Shown: positions 44,577-53,938 of the stretch, one piece after another
How the letters are laid out: each line of letters opens with the position of its first letter
Position numbering within the stretch: the stretch's first letter is position 1
Source of the DNA: Flavobacteriales bacterium
GTDB lineage: Bacteria; Bacteroidota; Bacteroidia; Flavobacteriales_D; Sanyastnellaceae
Length of the DNA stretch: 64,000 nt
NCBI GenBank assembly: GCA_016722445.1
Contig: JADKIZ010000013.1
Coordinates: 1-64,000 of the forward strand
Direction: 5' to 3'
The notes under the pieces: model-generated
The model's database searches: none
What the model was told of the DNA's origin: nothing
The model's input: the letters and a program-made list of their open reading frames with translations, nothing else
Made by a program: the position numbers and the translations under genes

Positions 44577-44728
44577 TACATTTGCCGCCGCTTTCACGGA
44601 AGCGGGTTTTACATCTCATTTCATTTGTCCCGCCACCTATGCGGAGTATCCCCTGAAAATGGTTGTCGAATTCAATTCGTGAGCGACAAACACTGACCAC
44701 ATTGGCAGTGTAACCATAAAAATTATAC
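44577..44728 (+). promoter_or_regulatory. Promoter and long leader of the DEAD-box helicase gene
   Basis: TACATTTG at 44577-44584 is an exact TAnnTTTG -7 box. The roughly 140-nt leader that follows contains a CCGCTTTC...GAAGCGG hairpin (44587-44605) with T's after it. Long structured leaders are usual for cold-shock-regulated DEAD-box helicases; regulation here is inferred. Confidence 0.45.
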
Positions 44729-46525
44729 ATGTTAAATTTCGAATTACTCGGGCTGAGCAAGCCCGTCATGCGTGCCATTGCCGAATTGGGCTTTGAAACG
44801 CCCACTCCTATTCAGGAACAAGCTATTCCCGTAATGCTCGGTGGCAACCAGGATGTGGTTGCACTGGCACAAACCGGAACTGGAAAAACTGCTGCATTTG
44901 GATTGCCGCTTGTTGATCTATTGAATTTCGATGAACGCCACACACAAGCGCTCATTCTTGCACCAACACGTGAATTGTGCATGCAGATCACACGTGACCT
45001 GCAAAATTTCTCCAAATACATGAATGGCGCACAAGTAACCGCCATCTATGGTGGAGCCAGCATCGAAGGACAAATTCGCGACGTGCGCAAAGGACCACAA
45101 ATCATCGCTGCCACTCCAGGTCGTTTGGTAGATATGATCGAACGTGGTGTAGTTGATTTGTCGAAAATCGATTTCGTCGTTCTCGATGAAGCAGATGAAA
45201 TGCTCACCATGGGATTCAAAGATGATTTGGATCTGATTCTTTCACAAACACCGAAAGAAAAAAACACCTGGTTATTCTCTGCAACTATGCCGCATGAAGT
45301 GCAGCGTATTGCAAGAAACTATATGCATGAACCACATGAGGTAACCATTGGCCAAAAGAATTCTGGTAACGAAAACATCGAACACCAATTCTATGTAGTT
45401 CACGCCAAAGACCGTTATCTCGCTTTAAAACGTATTGCTGATTTTAACCCAGACATTTTCGCCATCGTTTTCTGCCGTACCAAAGCAGAAACACAAACCG
45501 TGGCTGATGCACTGATCAAAGATGGTTATAATGCAGATTCTCTTCATGGAGATTTGTCACAGGCTCAACGCGATTTCGTGATGAAGCGCTACCGCAGCAG
45601 GTCATTGCAAATGCTTGTTGCCACAGACGTAGCCGCTCGTGGTATCGATGTGAATGATGTAACACACGTCATCAATTATAACCTTCCTGATGAAATTGAA
45701 AGCTACACTCACCGTAGCGGTCGTACGGCACGTGCCGGAAAAACCGGTGTGAGTATTGCCATCATTCACACGAAGGAAATGCATAAAATTCGTGAGATTG
45801 AAAAATTGATCAAGCGTAAGTTCACACAAGCACAAATTCCATCCGGATTTGATGTATGTGAATCTCAACTCCTTTCATTGGTGAAAAAAGTTCACAGTGT
45901 GGAAGTAGATGAAAAAAGCATCGAACGCTACCTGCCAGCTGTATTCTCAGAACTGGAAGAACTTTCTCGTGAAGACATCATCAAACGTTTCGTATCCATC
46001 GAATTCAATCGTTTTGCTGAATATTACCGCAATGCACCAGACCTCAATCTGAATGCACAAGGTGATGAGCGTCGCAAATCGGCTCCAGGTGTCGTGAAGA
46101 TGTATATCAACGTCGGACAGATGGATGGATTCGACTTCAATAGTCTGAAAGATTTCATTGCAGAAAATGCAGAAATCAGCAATGGTGATGTCACCTGGAC
46201 AGATGTTAAGAATACCTTCTCACTTCTTGAAGTTCGCACTGAAGTGATGGAAAAAATCATTCAGAGCATTCATGGCGCACAATACCGTGGTCGCACAGTA
46301 CGTGTAGAATCTCGCGGTAATCGTGATGCAGGAATACCTCGTACTCGTCTACGCAGCGACAATCGTCGTGAAGGTGGCGGTGGTTATGGTGGCGGTGGTG
46401 GTCGTTCTTACGACAAAGGAAGCCGCTACAGCGACGGAGGAAATCGCAAGAGTTACGGTGGAAGATCCGGCGGCGGCGACAGAGATCGTAGCAGCAGCAA
46501 AGGCAAAAAGAAAAAATCATATTGA
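44729..46525 (+). CDS. deaD: DEAD-box ATP-dependent RNA helicase (DeaD/CsdA type)
   Basis: A 598-residue RNA helicase. Q motif region is GFETPTPIQEQAIPVMLGG (about 24-42), motif I AQTGTGKT (about 52-59), motif Ia PTRELCMQI, Ib TPGRLVDMI, motif II DEAD (about 154-157), motif III SATMPHEV and motif VI HRSGRTARAGKTGVS (about 332-346). A DbpA-type RNA-binding domain follows (about 450-528: MYINVGQMDGFDFNSLKDFI, GAQYRGRTVRVE) and an RGG/Ser-rich tail that is Gly-Tyr-Arg-rich (for example GGYGGGGGRSYDKGSRYSDG). It unwinds RNA and probably helps ribosome assembly and mRNA turnover in the cold. It is the sole gene of its transcript, closed by a strong terminator. Confidence 0.95.
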   Translation: MLNFELLGLSKPVMRAIAELGFETPTPIQEQAIPVMLGGNQDVVALAQTGTGKTAAFGLPLVDLLNFDERHTQALILAPTRELCMQITRDLQNFSKYMNGAQVTAIYGGASIEGQIRDVRKGPQIIAATPGRLVDMIERGVVDLSKIDFVVLDEADEMLTMGFKDDLDLILSQTPKEKNTWLFSATMPHEVQRIARNYMHEPHEVTIGQKNSGNENIEHQFYVVHAKDRYLALKRIADFNPDIFAIVFCRTKAETQTVADALIKDGYNADSLHGDLSQAQRDFVMKRYRSRSLQMLVATDVAARGIDVNDVTHVINYNLPDEIESYTHRSGRTARAGKTGVSIAIIHTKEMHKIREIEKLIKRKFTQAQIPSGFDVCESQLLSLVKKVHSVEVDEKSIERYLPAVFSELEELSREDIIKRFVSIEFNRFAEYYRNAPDLNLNAQGDERRKSAPGVVKMYINVGQMDGFDFNSLKDFIAENAEISNGDVTWTDVKNTFSLLEVRTEVMEKIIQSIHGAQYRGRTVRVESRGNRDAGIPRTRLRSDNRREGGGGYGGGGGRSYDKGSRYSDGGNRKSYGGRSGGGDRDRSSSKGKKKKSY

Positions 46526-46544
46526 TCCAAGATCATATCAAATG

Positions 46545-46577
46545 AAAAACCCGGCGTATGTCCGGGTTTTTCTTTTT
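46545..46577 (+). terminator. Rho-independent terminator of the DEAD-box gene
   Basis: AAAAACCCGG (46545-46554), loop CGTATGT, CCGGGTTTTT (46562-46571), then CTTTTTC. A perfect 10-bp stem. Confidence 0.9.
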
Positions 46578-46591
46578 CTACATTCGCAGTT

Positions 46592-46942
46592 ATGATTTCC
46601 GAAAAACTTCGCCGTGTAGAGAATCTGCACATCATCTTCTGGTTGGTGAAAGACACTTGTTGGTGTATGCTTTCACATACACTGGGAGTGATCATGATCG
46701 TACCAACATTCCTCATTGCTTTGTTCATGGTGATCAAAACACGAAAGATGCCTTCAGAATTTGCACATAATCTCGCTGTTCTATTTTGGATCAGTGCCAA
46801 CTCCACATGGATGTGTGGCGAGTTCTTTTGCAATGATTGTAGTCGTGGACCAGCCCTTGTCCTTTTTGGCGCTGGCATTTCTTCAATTGCTGTGTATTAT
46901 GGCTATGCTTTGTACAAACGGTTTACTGTAAAACAAAGCTGA
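46592..46942 (+). CDS. Small three-helix membrane protein
   Basis: A 116-residue protein, MISEKLRRVENLHIIFWLVK. Membrane helices are seen at about 15-33 and 35-50 (CWCMLSHTLGVIMIVPTFLI then ALFMVI), at about 60-75 (NLAVLFWISANSTWM) and at about 88-107 (ALVLFGAGISSIAVYYGYAL). Cys/Trp-rich loops (DTCWCM, MCGEFFCNDCSRG) may bind metal or form disulfides. A TACATTCG box at 46578 is a possible -7, sharing the end of the terminator. Function is unknown; the protein resembles small hypothetical membrane proteins of Bacteroidota. Confidence 0.65.
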   Translation: MISEKLRRVENLHIIFWLVKDTCWCMLSHTLGVIMIVPTFLIALFMVIKTRKMPSEFAHNLAVLFWISANSTWMCGEFFCNDCSRGPALVLFGAGISSIAVYYGYALYKRFTVKQS

Positions 46943-46970
46943 ACCACACTACAGTTTATTTACAACTAGT

Positions 46971-47990
46971 TTAAAACTCCAATTTGTAACTCAACACGGG
47001 CAATAGCGGTACTTGGTGAATGGTGCGAATGGAACCACTTTCCGGTTCGAAATACTGACCATAAACATTTTTATAGTTCGTTGCATTGAGCAAATCCAAC
47101 GACAACGTAGACGTCGATTTCGCGTGATTGGTGCGCAGACTGATTCTCACATCAAAACGTAGATAGTCCTTATTCTGTTCTGAAAATGCTTTGCTGTCAA
47201 TGGTCACTGTTTCACCTTTCGCCATAGAAGCTTCAAGGTCAATCGGCGTGCGTCGCATACCACCGGTATAGATCATTCTCAGGTTAATTCCCAACTGTTT
47301 GTTTTTATCCGTCTTCCCTACTTTGAATTCTTTTCCAGCCGTGAATGCCAAAGCATGTCCGGTATTGAATTGGGTATTTCTCCACACCTTGTCCTGTGCG
47401 CGATATTCCGAATTGTATAATGAAGCCGAAAGCAAGAAATACATATTGTTATGTGTAAATTGTTCAAGCGTTACCTCGGCGCCGTAGTTGCGACCAACAC
47501 CATCATTCACCAGTTTACCAAAGTTTATTCCCTCCGTGCTATTGAGGGTTGACATGGTGCTTCCGCTGTCAGGACTAATGGCAATATTGAACAACGACTG
47601 ATAATAGAATTCTGATTTCAGGTACAACCATTTGTTCAAATTTCTTTCATAACCCGCTACAAAATGATGCGCCTTATTAAGCCCGAGATTCTTGTTGGGT
47701 TGTGTCGTATGGAGATCATCTGTAAGCAGTGTGGTATTGTAGATGGACACAGCCTGCATCTGACTATGTAAACCATAACCCAATGTCATGGTGTTGTTTT
47801 CATTGAACTGATAACGCGCACTAAATCTGGGTTCGAAAGAATCAGAACCATTATCATTTACACGCAAATAATGAAAACCGGTGTTCAACGTCAATTGTTC
47901 CGTTACACGGAATTTCCACTGCGCAAAAGACTGCACGGTGCTGGTCTGTCCGCTCCTGTCATAAGGAACGTAAAACTTCATATCATTCAA
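46971..47990 (-). CDS. TonB-dependent receptor, C-terminal beta-barrel part
   Basis: This frame continues the receptor at 47987-49333 after a single-base loss. From about LDLNDMKFYVPYDRSGQTST it holds the rest of the outer-membrane barrel in alternating strands: FAQWKFRVTEQLTLNTGFHY, NTMTLGYGLHSQMQAVSIYN, AEVTLEQFTHNNMYFLLSAS and ending LPVLSYKLEF, where the final F is the barrel-assembly signal. The annotated Met start at 47990 is not a real start; the text is preceded by KKYLD in the corrected frame. Indels nearby: AAAAA at about 48001 should be AAAAAA. Together the two parts make about 787 residues. Confidence 0.85.
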   Translation of the reverse strand: MNDMKFYVPYDRSGQTSTVQSFAQWKFRVTEQLTLNTGFHYLRVNDNGSDSFEPRFSARYQFNENNTMTLGYGLHSQMQAVSIYNTTLLTDDLHTTQPNKNLGLNKAHHFVAGYERNLNKWLYLKSEFYYQSLFNIAISPDSGSTMSTLNSTEGINFGKLVNDGVGRNYGAEVTLEQFTHNNMYFLLSASLYNSEYRAQDKVWRNTQFNTGHALAFTAGKEFKVGKTDKNKQLGINLRMIYTGGMRRTPIDLEASMAKGETVTIDSKAFSEQNKDYLRFDVRISLRTNHAKSTSTLSLDLLNATNYKNVYGQYFEPESGSIRTIHQVPLLPVLSYKLEF

Positions 47991-49333
47991 ATCAAGGTAT
48001 TTTTATACACTTGAAAACCGAACACATTGTAATACACACCAGCTCTTATGTGATGTTTCGCATTGAATTTATGGTTTAGTATGACCGAACCAAGCACACG
48101 GGATTTAGAATCGGCTTCTTCGTAATCTTTTAACTTGGAAAAATCATCATCCAGTTTTTCCTGTTCATAGCCAATATTACTTCCGGATAGAACCACAGCA
48201 GATTGCAAATAGGTTTTCTCATTCAGGTTGATGACATGTTTCAATCCAAGAGCACCTGTATTCGAAAAATAGCGGCTATCATAACGTTGCCAAATGTAAT
48301 CCCACTCGGCGGTATCGCGTGCCGCTTTGTTTTTCTGATCGCTCAATCCGCCAAAACCGTACAATTCGAAATTGCCAGCTTTGTTAGTGGGGAAGTAAAA
48401 ATTAAAAGACACGTCCTGAAAATTGGTGACACCATCCAATGGTACACCCACCTTTTCCAAAATTGAAAGTGTAGAATATCTGTAGTTGACCAAATACGAA
48501 CCTTTGTAGTTTTTACTAAACGGACCTTCAACAGCAGCATCCAATCCCATAAATCCAGCTTGAATGGTATATTCTCGCTTTTCATTGTTACCCTTTCTCA
48601 ATCGCAAGTCAAACACACCAGAAAGCGCATTCCCATATTCCGCCGCAAAAGCACCGGTGATAAAATCAGAGTTGCTCAAAGTCTGTGCACTCAAGATAGA
48701 AATTCCTCCACCTGATGACATCGGATTGGCAAAGTGATTTGGATTTGGAATATCAGAACCTTCCATTCGCCACAACAAACCATATGGAGAATTACCACGG
48801 ATGGAGATTTTGTTATTGCCATCATCGCCACTCACAACCCCAGCGAAAGAAGTAGCCATTCTGGATGGGTCATTCACTGCAGCCGCAAACTTTTGTGTTT
48901 CTTCCACACTAAATGTTCTGGTACTTACACCAGACATGGCATTGAGCGGTTCCTTTTTGTTTTGTTGTGCAGAGATGGTTACTTCAGAGGTCACATTCAA
49001 TTCCTCCTCAAGGGCAATATTCAATACCAGTTCCTTACCCGAATTGACCAAAATATCAGAAAAGGTGACACTTTTATAACCCACCATCATCACTTGAATG
49101 GTTCTCCGTCCTACAGGCACATGCGAAATTTTAAAATTACCATCAAGGTCAGAAGCCGATCCAAGAGAAGGTTCAATTCCGATCACAGAAACAACAGCAC
49201 CAATGATTGTTTCACCCGATACTTTATCGGTAATTGTCCCACGGACAGTTTGTGTTAACACTGTATTTTCCTGGGCTTCCAATTGAAATGCGCTGAGGCA
49301 GATAAATAAGAATAAGGCAACTCGAATAATCAT
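47987..49333 (-). CDS. TonB-dependent receptor, CarboxypepD_reg, plug and first strands
   Basis: A SusC-like outer-membrane importer start: signal MIIRVALFLFICLSAFQLEA. The CarboxypepD-reg-like domain (about 28-108) reads TVRGTITDKVSGETIIGAVV, then GYKSVTFSDILVNSGKELVL. The plug domain (about 130-235) has TSFAGVVSGDDGNNKISIRG and NPMSSGGGISILSAQTLSNS. The barrel begins FDLRLRKGNNEKREYTIQAG. Energy comes from TonB-ExbBD; the substrate is not revealed, and no SusD-like partner is next to it. The frame ends at 47987 after YKNTLI because one A is missing in a five-A run; the correct continuation is the part 46971-47990. Divergent from 49658. Confidence 0.88.
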   Translation of the reverse strand: MIIRVALFLFICLSAFQLEAQENTVLTQTVRGTITDKVSGETIIGAVVSVIGIEPSLGSASDLDGNFKISHVPVGRRTIQVMMVGYKSVTFSDILVNSGKELVLNIALEEELNVTSEVTISAQQNKKEPLNAMSGVSTRTFSVEETQKFAAAVNDPSRMATSFAGVVSGDDGNNKISIRGNSPYGLLWRMEGSDIPNPNHFANPMSSGGGISILSAQTLSNSDFITGAFAAEYGNALSGVFDLRLRKGNNEKREYTIQAGFMGLDAAVEGPFSKNYKGSYLVNYRYSTLSILEKVGVPLDGVTNFQDVSFNFYFPTNKAGNFELYGFGGLSDQKNKAARDTAEWDYIWQRYDSRYFSNTGALGLKHVINLNEKTYLQSAVVLSGSNIGYEQEKLDDDFSKLKDYEEADSKSRVLGSVILNHKFNAKHHIRAGVYYNVFGFQVYKNTLI

Positions 49334-49657
49334 AATAATGGTTTCTCAAGAGACAACCAACACTGAATTCACCCCTATTCTCCAAATAAAAATCACAAAA
49401 CTTCCCATCAGACACGTCAATTCCAATTTAAATTAAACTGCGAATTTCCCTATAGATTAAAAGATAAGCTAGACGGAATTTCAGTGATCCTCATTGAAAA
49501 CTAAATAGACCAATTGCCCATAAAAAATAGAAACCATCAGGAAAAAACCTCTTCCTTGTTTACTTTAGCACAAACAGTTTATTCTAAAGGGAAGAATGGC
49601 CATCCATTCCAATTTCATTGCATGAACTGGTTTTAACCTCAAATCACCACAAATCAG
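49334..49657. other. Divergent intergenic region of 324 nt
   Basis: No gene is seen between the TonB receptor and the secreted protein. The sequence is AT-rich; TTGTTTACTTTAGC near 49556 has the flavour of a promoter for the plus-strand gene. No hairpin or repeat family was found. Confidence 0.35.
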
Positions 49658-51105
49658 ATGATCCAAAGAATTATCTTATTGTCGCAATTCATCTTCTGGA
49701 GTAACATGCTCATCGCACAATCCATTGCAGAGAGCCATAGGATTACACCAGAAGCCATTGGCATGGATGGTTATGGATATTTTGGATATGCCGCGAGCGT
49801 GGTCGCAAACGATCTGCATGTTGCAGTGGGCAATGGTAGTCTAACTGATTTCTCGCACAATTCGGTGAGCATTTATGATAATGCTTCTGGGATATTGAGT
49901 CTCGACACCATCTTGTATTTCGGTCAAGAAATCCAGAATACCTTCGGTGATCATCTGTTGTTGTTTGATGATTATTTATTCATAGGACAAACGACATCAA
50001 GTATAGCGGATGGGCAGATCCCCAGCGTGTATGTATACAAACACATCAATAATCAATGGCATTTAACTCAAACCATAGTTTCTCCCATTACAAGCGACCC
50101 TATTATTTTCGGATCACAAATGCTCCGCGCGGGTAACCACCTCATCATTGAGCAATATGATAATCCACAAGCAAATCGGGTGCTCACTTACGAATTGGTT
50201 GGTGACAGTTGGAATTTGTACATGTGATTGAAGAGGATGCGCGAGATGCTGTCATGGCAGGAAATCACATGATTTTGAAAGTCAATTCAAGTTATCCGAA
50301 TACAGATACACTTCAAATCAAGTCTTATGATTGGATAGATAATGGATGGCAGTGCATGGACACTTTGCTCACACACGGCATGTCTGACAATTACCGATTG
50401 ATCAATCATCCCGAAGGGTCGGAACTGGTGCTCATCCATAACCAAGTGGATTCGAATTACACCACTTTATATTCCTATTCACCAGAAAACTCTGAATGGT
50501 CGCTTCAGGACAGTATACATCTGGAACAAATTGGATTAACCCATACTATGGATGCACACAGACTACTTATATCGCATTCTGGAAACCATCATGGTTTGTA
50601 TTCCGGAAAAGTAGATTACTATGGTTTGAACAACGGAGTATGGCAATATCTCACAGAACTTATTCCCACCACCCTTGGACCATGGGATAAAATCGGGAAA
50701 GCGATGTGTTTACATGGAGGTAAAGCTTTTGTGACATCATTCGAATTGAATGATTCCAATACACATTATGACGGAGCGCTATTTACATTCAACCTTTCAG
50801 GTTGCGCTGATCCTGTAGCGTGCAACTATGATCCTACAGTACCCTTTGACACTGAATTGTGTCTTTGGCCAACATGTCTGGATGAACTCGCTTGCAATTA
50901 CAATCCTACGGGATGTGATGGAGGAGAATGTTTGTATCCCATGAATTCAGCAGATACTGACTGTTCTGGCAATATCGATGAATCAGATCTCAACGCATGC
51001 ATTGACATATTCGGTTGTGTAGGAGATTGCACCCTTTGTGACCTCGACAACGATGGTGTTGTGGGGACAAATGACATCATCATTCTGATCTCACTTATGG
51101 ATTGA
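49658..51105 (+). CDS. Secreted propeller-like protein with Cys-rich and dockerin-like tail, one frameshift near 50213
   Basis: Signal MIQRIILLSQFIFWSNMLIA, cleavage near AQSIAE. The N-terminal part (GYGYFGYAASVVANDLHVAV, VSIYDNASGILSLDTILYFG) resembles FG-GAP-like propellers. The frame breaks at GDSWNL; one G is missing in a TTGG run, and the next frame continues EFVHVIEEDARDAVMAG to 51105. The joined protein is about 482 residues. The C-terminal 100 residues are Cys-rich: CADPVACNYDPTVPFDTELC, LDELACNYNPTGCDGGECLY, then a dockerin-like calcium pair DTDCSGNIDESDLNACIDIF and CDLDNDGVVGTNDIIILISL. Surface-located; no enzyme motif. Confidence 0.7.
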
Positions 51106-51127
51106 TGCCTATTGTCGGCAAAGCAAA

Positions 51128-51170
51128 TCAGTAAATTTAAGATTTAAAATTTAATATTGGCAGAAGACGA
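51128..51170. repeat. Fragment of the GATTTAA/TTGGCA repeat family
   Basis: TTTAAGATTTAAAATTTAAT then ATTGGCAG corresponds to the unit starts of the array at 24853-25740. A second partial word occurs near 51262. Confidence 0.5.
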
Positions 51171-51224
51171 AGGTTTGAAGCGTATTGGCTACGCCCAGAC
51201 AGGCTTTGAAAAATATCTCAAGCT

Positions 51225-51249
51225 AAAAAATAAAATCACACTTTTGTGA
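51225..51249 (-). terminator. Weak hairpin terminator after the cco operon
   Basis: On the minus strand TCACA, loop AAAG, TGTGA is followed by TTTTATTTTTT (51235-51225). The stem is short (5 bp), but the T run and position about 40 nt after the last cco gene fit a terminator. Confidence 0.4.
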
Positions 51250-51285
51250 ACAGCAATCTTAAATTTAAATCCAAAATCCTTCCCC

Positions 51286-51986
51286 TTACGGTTTATGACA
51301 ACAATCCACCTTATGAGTTTTAGCCGACATGGCAGGACTGAGATATGGAATACCGAGGTTGGCGCCGCGAACTATAAGTAACATTGAAATCACCATCAGT
51401 GAAATTTGAATTGTTCTGTATGACTTCACGCGGAGTTTTTGTGTGAGCCATTGCATGATGGTACCTGTTGCAAAAAGAGCAGGAGTTGTACCAAGTCCGA
51501 ATATCGCCATAAATAATGCACTTTGTCCGATATTGCCCAAGGCTAGTGAAGCTGATAAAGCTACATACACCAAGCCACATGGTAGTAAACCATTGACAAT
51601 CCCGAGTGTAAAATGCGACATCAGGCTTTTCTTACTGATCAATGCGGAGAATTTTGTTTTGATCCAACCGATCAAACTAAGTGGGCCAGATTTGAATTTA
51701 TTGAATCCAAGAGGCCATGCTAAAAAAATCAGCATCATAAAACCAGCCGCGAGTGACAGCCAACGCTGGAATCCGAATGCTTCGAATGCTGTTCCGATAG
51801 AACCGGATAAAGCACCTAAAGCCGCATACACGGACAACCTTCCAAAAAGTGATACACGAGTTTTCTTGTCCACCACGCACCATCACTTTTCACGCTGTGA
51901 ACTGCCATCACCAGTGGTCCGCACATACCAATACAATGCAAACTACCTGCAAGACCCAATATTAATGCTGCGAATATGAATTCCAT
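51286..51986 (-). CDS. SafE/TauE-like (UreH) membrane protein of the cco operon, one frameshift
   Basis: The N-terminus lies outside the single open frame: from ATG 51986, MEFIFAALILGLAGSLHCIG, then MCGPLVMAVHSVKSDGAWWT and RKLVYHF. The frame then changes in a five-T run near 51862 to GRLSVYAALGALSGSIGTAF and continues to 51286, giving about 233 residues and six membrane helices. The motif CIGMCGPL and the paired HFTLGIVNGLLPCGLVYVAL are typical of the sulfite exporter TauE/SafE-like group that sits behind ccoH in Bacteroidota cco operons. A Cys/Met-rich first helix suggests copper handling for the oxidase. It ends with CCHKP, a possible metal-binding tail. 17 nt after ccoH. Confidence 0.75.
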
Positions 51987-52003
51987 ATTGCCAATAGATG
52001 AGG

Positions 52004-52447
52004 TTATTGAATATCCAGTGCTTTCTCAGCGTAGAAGTTTTTATCACCCATTTTCCATGAAGCTTTGATGATATAGAAGCCATTCTTCAAACCTTCCTTA
52101 GAAATGACTTGTGTGCCCGTTGCATCAGGAGTAATTGCGACAGAACGATCCATACCAGCGTCAGATGGACAATAAATAACCAATTGTCCCTCCATCATTT
52201 GGTTCTGACATTCAGAAGGGAAAACAACCTGAATACCCTCATTGGTATTGCTAAAGCCTACTTCAGTGGAAAGTGCAGAGGCATTTTTACTCGCTTCCAA
52301 TCTCGTTCCAAATGCAAGTTCTTGTTTGTAATAATCCGTTGCAACAAGATCCACCTTTTGACCTTTCGCTTTAAAAACGAGTGTAAGGATACCGGCCATG
52401 AAGCCCAGATATACAATAGTCAATTTCCAACCCCAATTGATTTTCAT
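52004..52447 (-). CDS. ccoH: FixH/CcoH-family oxidase assembly protein
   Basis: A 147-residue protein with one N-terminal membrane helix (MKINWGWKLTIVYLGFMAGI) followed by the periplasmic FixH domain: VDLVATDYYKQELAFGTRLE, then LVIYCPSDAGMDRSVAITPD and GFYIIKASWKMGDKNFYAEK. The A-T-x-Y-Y-x-x-E motif is a signature of the Bacteroidota CcoH proteins. It helps assemble and stabilise the cbb3 oxidase. It follows ccoG by 24 nt and precedes the SafE-like gene in the same transcript. No anomalies. Confidence 0.88.
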   Translation of the reverse strand: MKINWGWKLTIVYLGFMAGILTLVFKAKGQKVDLVATDYYKQELAFGTRLEASKNASALSTEVGFSNTNEGIQVVFPSECQNQMMEGQLVIYCPSDAGMDRSVAITPDATGTQVISKEGLKNGFYIIKASWKMGDKNFYAEKALDIQ

Positions 52448-52471
52448 GATGTGTGATTTATTGGTGAGTGA

Positions 52472-53878
52472 TTAATTCTTATGTGCTGGTCCAAGGAAGG
52501 TCGTTTTCGCTTCGGTAATTTTTTTACCATTGCTCCACACCTCCACCTTCATTTTCGTTTTTTGCTGTAGAATATTGTTAGCTGGTACTATCACAAAAAA
52601 CTGGGTATCGATTAAACTATCTTTCTTCACAACCAAATCCTGATTACCGATCAGCCTAATGGTTGAACCTTCAGCCTGTGCGATAAACTGGAGTGGCATA
52701 TCTCCTTTGGTCTTATTGATGACTTTTACATTGTATAAATTGCTGATACTGCCATCTGGTTCTGTATAGAATAAAGTACCCTTGGCACGCACCACAGCAA
52801 CATCCAAATCAGAGCGTGTGATGAGCAGGAAGCTTTCCAGACCAATCAGCACGAACAACACGCCAGTGTAGGCAAACATTCTCGGAGTCCAACGAAGTTT
52901 CTTACCACTTTGAATGGTAAATTCACTGGCATAACGAACGAGTCCGCGTGGCTTATGGATTTTGTCCATCACATTGTCACATGCATCGATACACGCGGTG
53001 CAGTTGGTACATTCCAACTGAGTTCCATTGCGAATATCGATACCTGTAGGACACACGCGATAACACTCATTGCAATCCACACAATCACCAACACCTTGAA
53101 TTTCTTCTTTGGTTGGTTTATGACGTGGTTCACCGCGAACATGGTCATATGCAACAACGATAGAGTGTTTATCCAGAAGTACACCTTGCATTCTGCCATA
53201 AGGACAAACCACCAGGCAAGCTTGCTCACGGAACCACAGGTAGACAAAGAAAAATACGAGACTGAATATGATCATCAGAGCCAATCCACCCACATGTTGT
53301 GAAAGTGGTTCAGTCATGATCTTATACAATTCATCCATTCCAATGATATAAGAAAGGAAAACATTGGAAACGACGAATGCGACGATGAAGAACACGATCC
53401 ATTTGGTCACGCGTTTTCTGATCTTCTCAGCATTCCAAGGCATCTTTTTCAGCGCCTTCTGATAATTCGCATCGCCGTCGATAGCGTATTCAATTTTGCG
53501 GAAAATCATTTCCATGAAGACGGTTTGGGGACAGACCCAACCGCAGAAAATCCTGCCATAAACAACAGTGAAGAGTGCAATGAACACTATAAAAGTGATC
53601 ATCCCGATCATGAAAATGAAAAAATCCTGAGGCCAGAAGCGAACGCCGAAAATGATGAATTTTCGTTCAACGACATTGAACAAGAAAAGCGGATCGCCGT
53701 CGATTTTTAGAAAAGGAATGGTAAAGAAAACCACCAGGAAGGCAAAACTCACTAATGTGCGCGCCTTGTAAAACCTTCCTGATGGTTTCTTAGGATAGAA
53801 AAACACCCTGTGTCCAGATTCATCAATGTGTGCAACTGAATCTCTGAATGAGCCATCTTCATCTTGTATCGTATTCAT
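52472..53878 (-). CDS. ccoG: CcoG (RdxA/FixG) cytochrome oxidase accessory protein
   Basis: A 468-residue inner-membrane iron-sulfur protein. Five helices are seen, for example TLVSFAFLVVFFTIPFLKID and FFIFMIGMITFIVFIALFTV; CGWVCPQTVFMEMIFRKIEY and CLVVCPYGRMQGVLLDKHSI are the conserved CxxxCP blocks. Two [4Fe-4S] clusters follow: CVDCNECYRVCPTGIDIRNG and CTNCTACIDACDNVM (about 260-300). A C-terminal Ig-like FixG domain (about 350-468) ends the protein. It acts as a copper reductase in cbb3 maturation. Located between ccoP and ccoH, 60 nt after ccoP; the frame is intact. Confidence 0.95.
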   Translation of the reverse strand: MNTIQDEDGSFRDSVAHIDESGHRVFFYPKKPSGRFYKARTLVSFAFLVVFFTIPFLKIDGDPLFLFNVVERKFIIFGVRFWPQDFFIFMIGMITFIVFIALFTVVYGRIFCGWVCPQTVFMEMIFRKIEYAIDGDANYQKALKKMPWNAEKIRKRVTKWIVFFIVAFVVSNVFLSYIIGMDELYKIMTEPLSQHVGGLALMIIFSLVFFFVYLWFREQACLVVCPYGRMQGVLLDKHSIVVAYDHVRGEPRHKPTKEEIQGVGDCVDCNECYRVCPTGIDIRNGTQLECTNCTACIDACDNVMDKIHKPRGLVRYASEFTIQSGKKLRWTPRMFAYTGVLFVLIGLESFLLITRSDLDVAVVRAKGTLFYTEPDGSISNLYNVKVINKTKGDMPLQFIAQAEGSTIRLIGNQDLVVKKDSLIDTQFFVIVPANNILQQKTKMKVEVWSNGKKITEAKTTFLGPAHKN

Positions 53879-53938
53879 ATCACGGGGTTGTTTTATTATA
53901 TTGCCAAAATTAGTCGTTATGGCAATATACTACTCAAA

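Noticed and set aside
44587..44605. Hairpin CCGCTTTC-ACG-GAAGCGG as a terminator
   Set aside because: It lies downstream of a good -7 box and upstream of the helicase ATG, so leader structure is more likely than a terminator.
52910..53302. 130-residue plus-strand ORF inside ccoG
   Set aside because: It is a shadow of a well-supported ccoG reading frame with iron-sulfur motifs.
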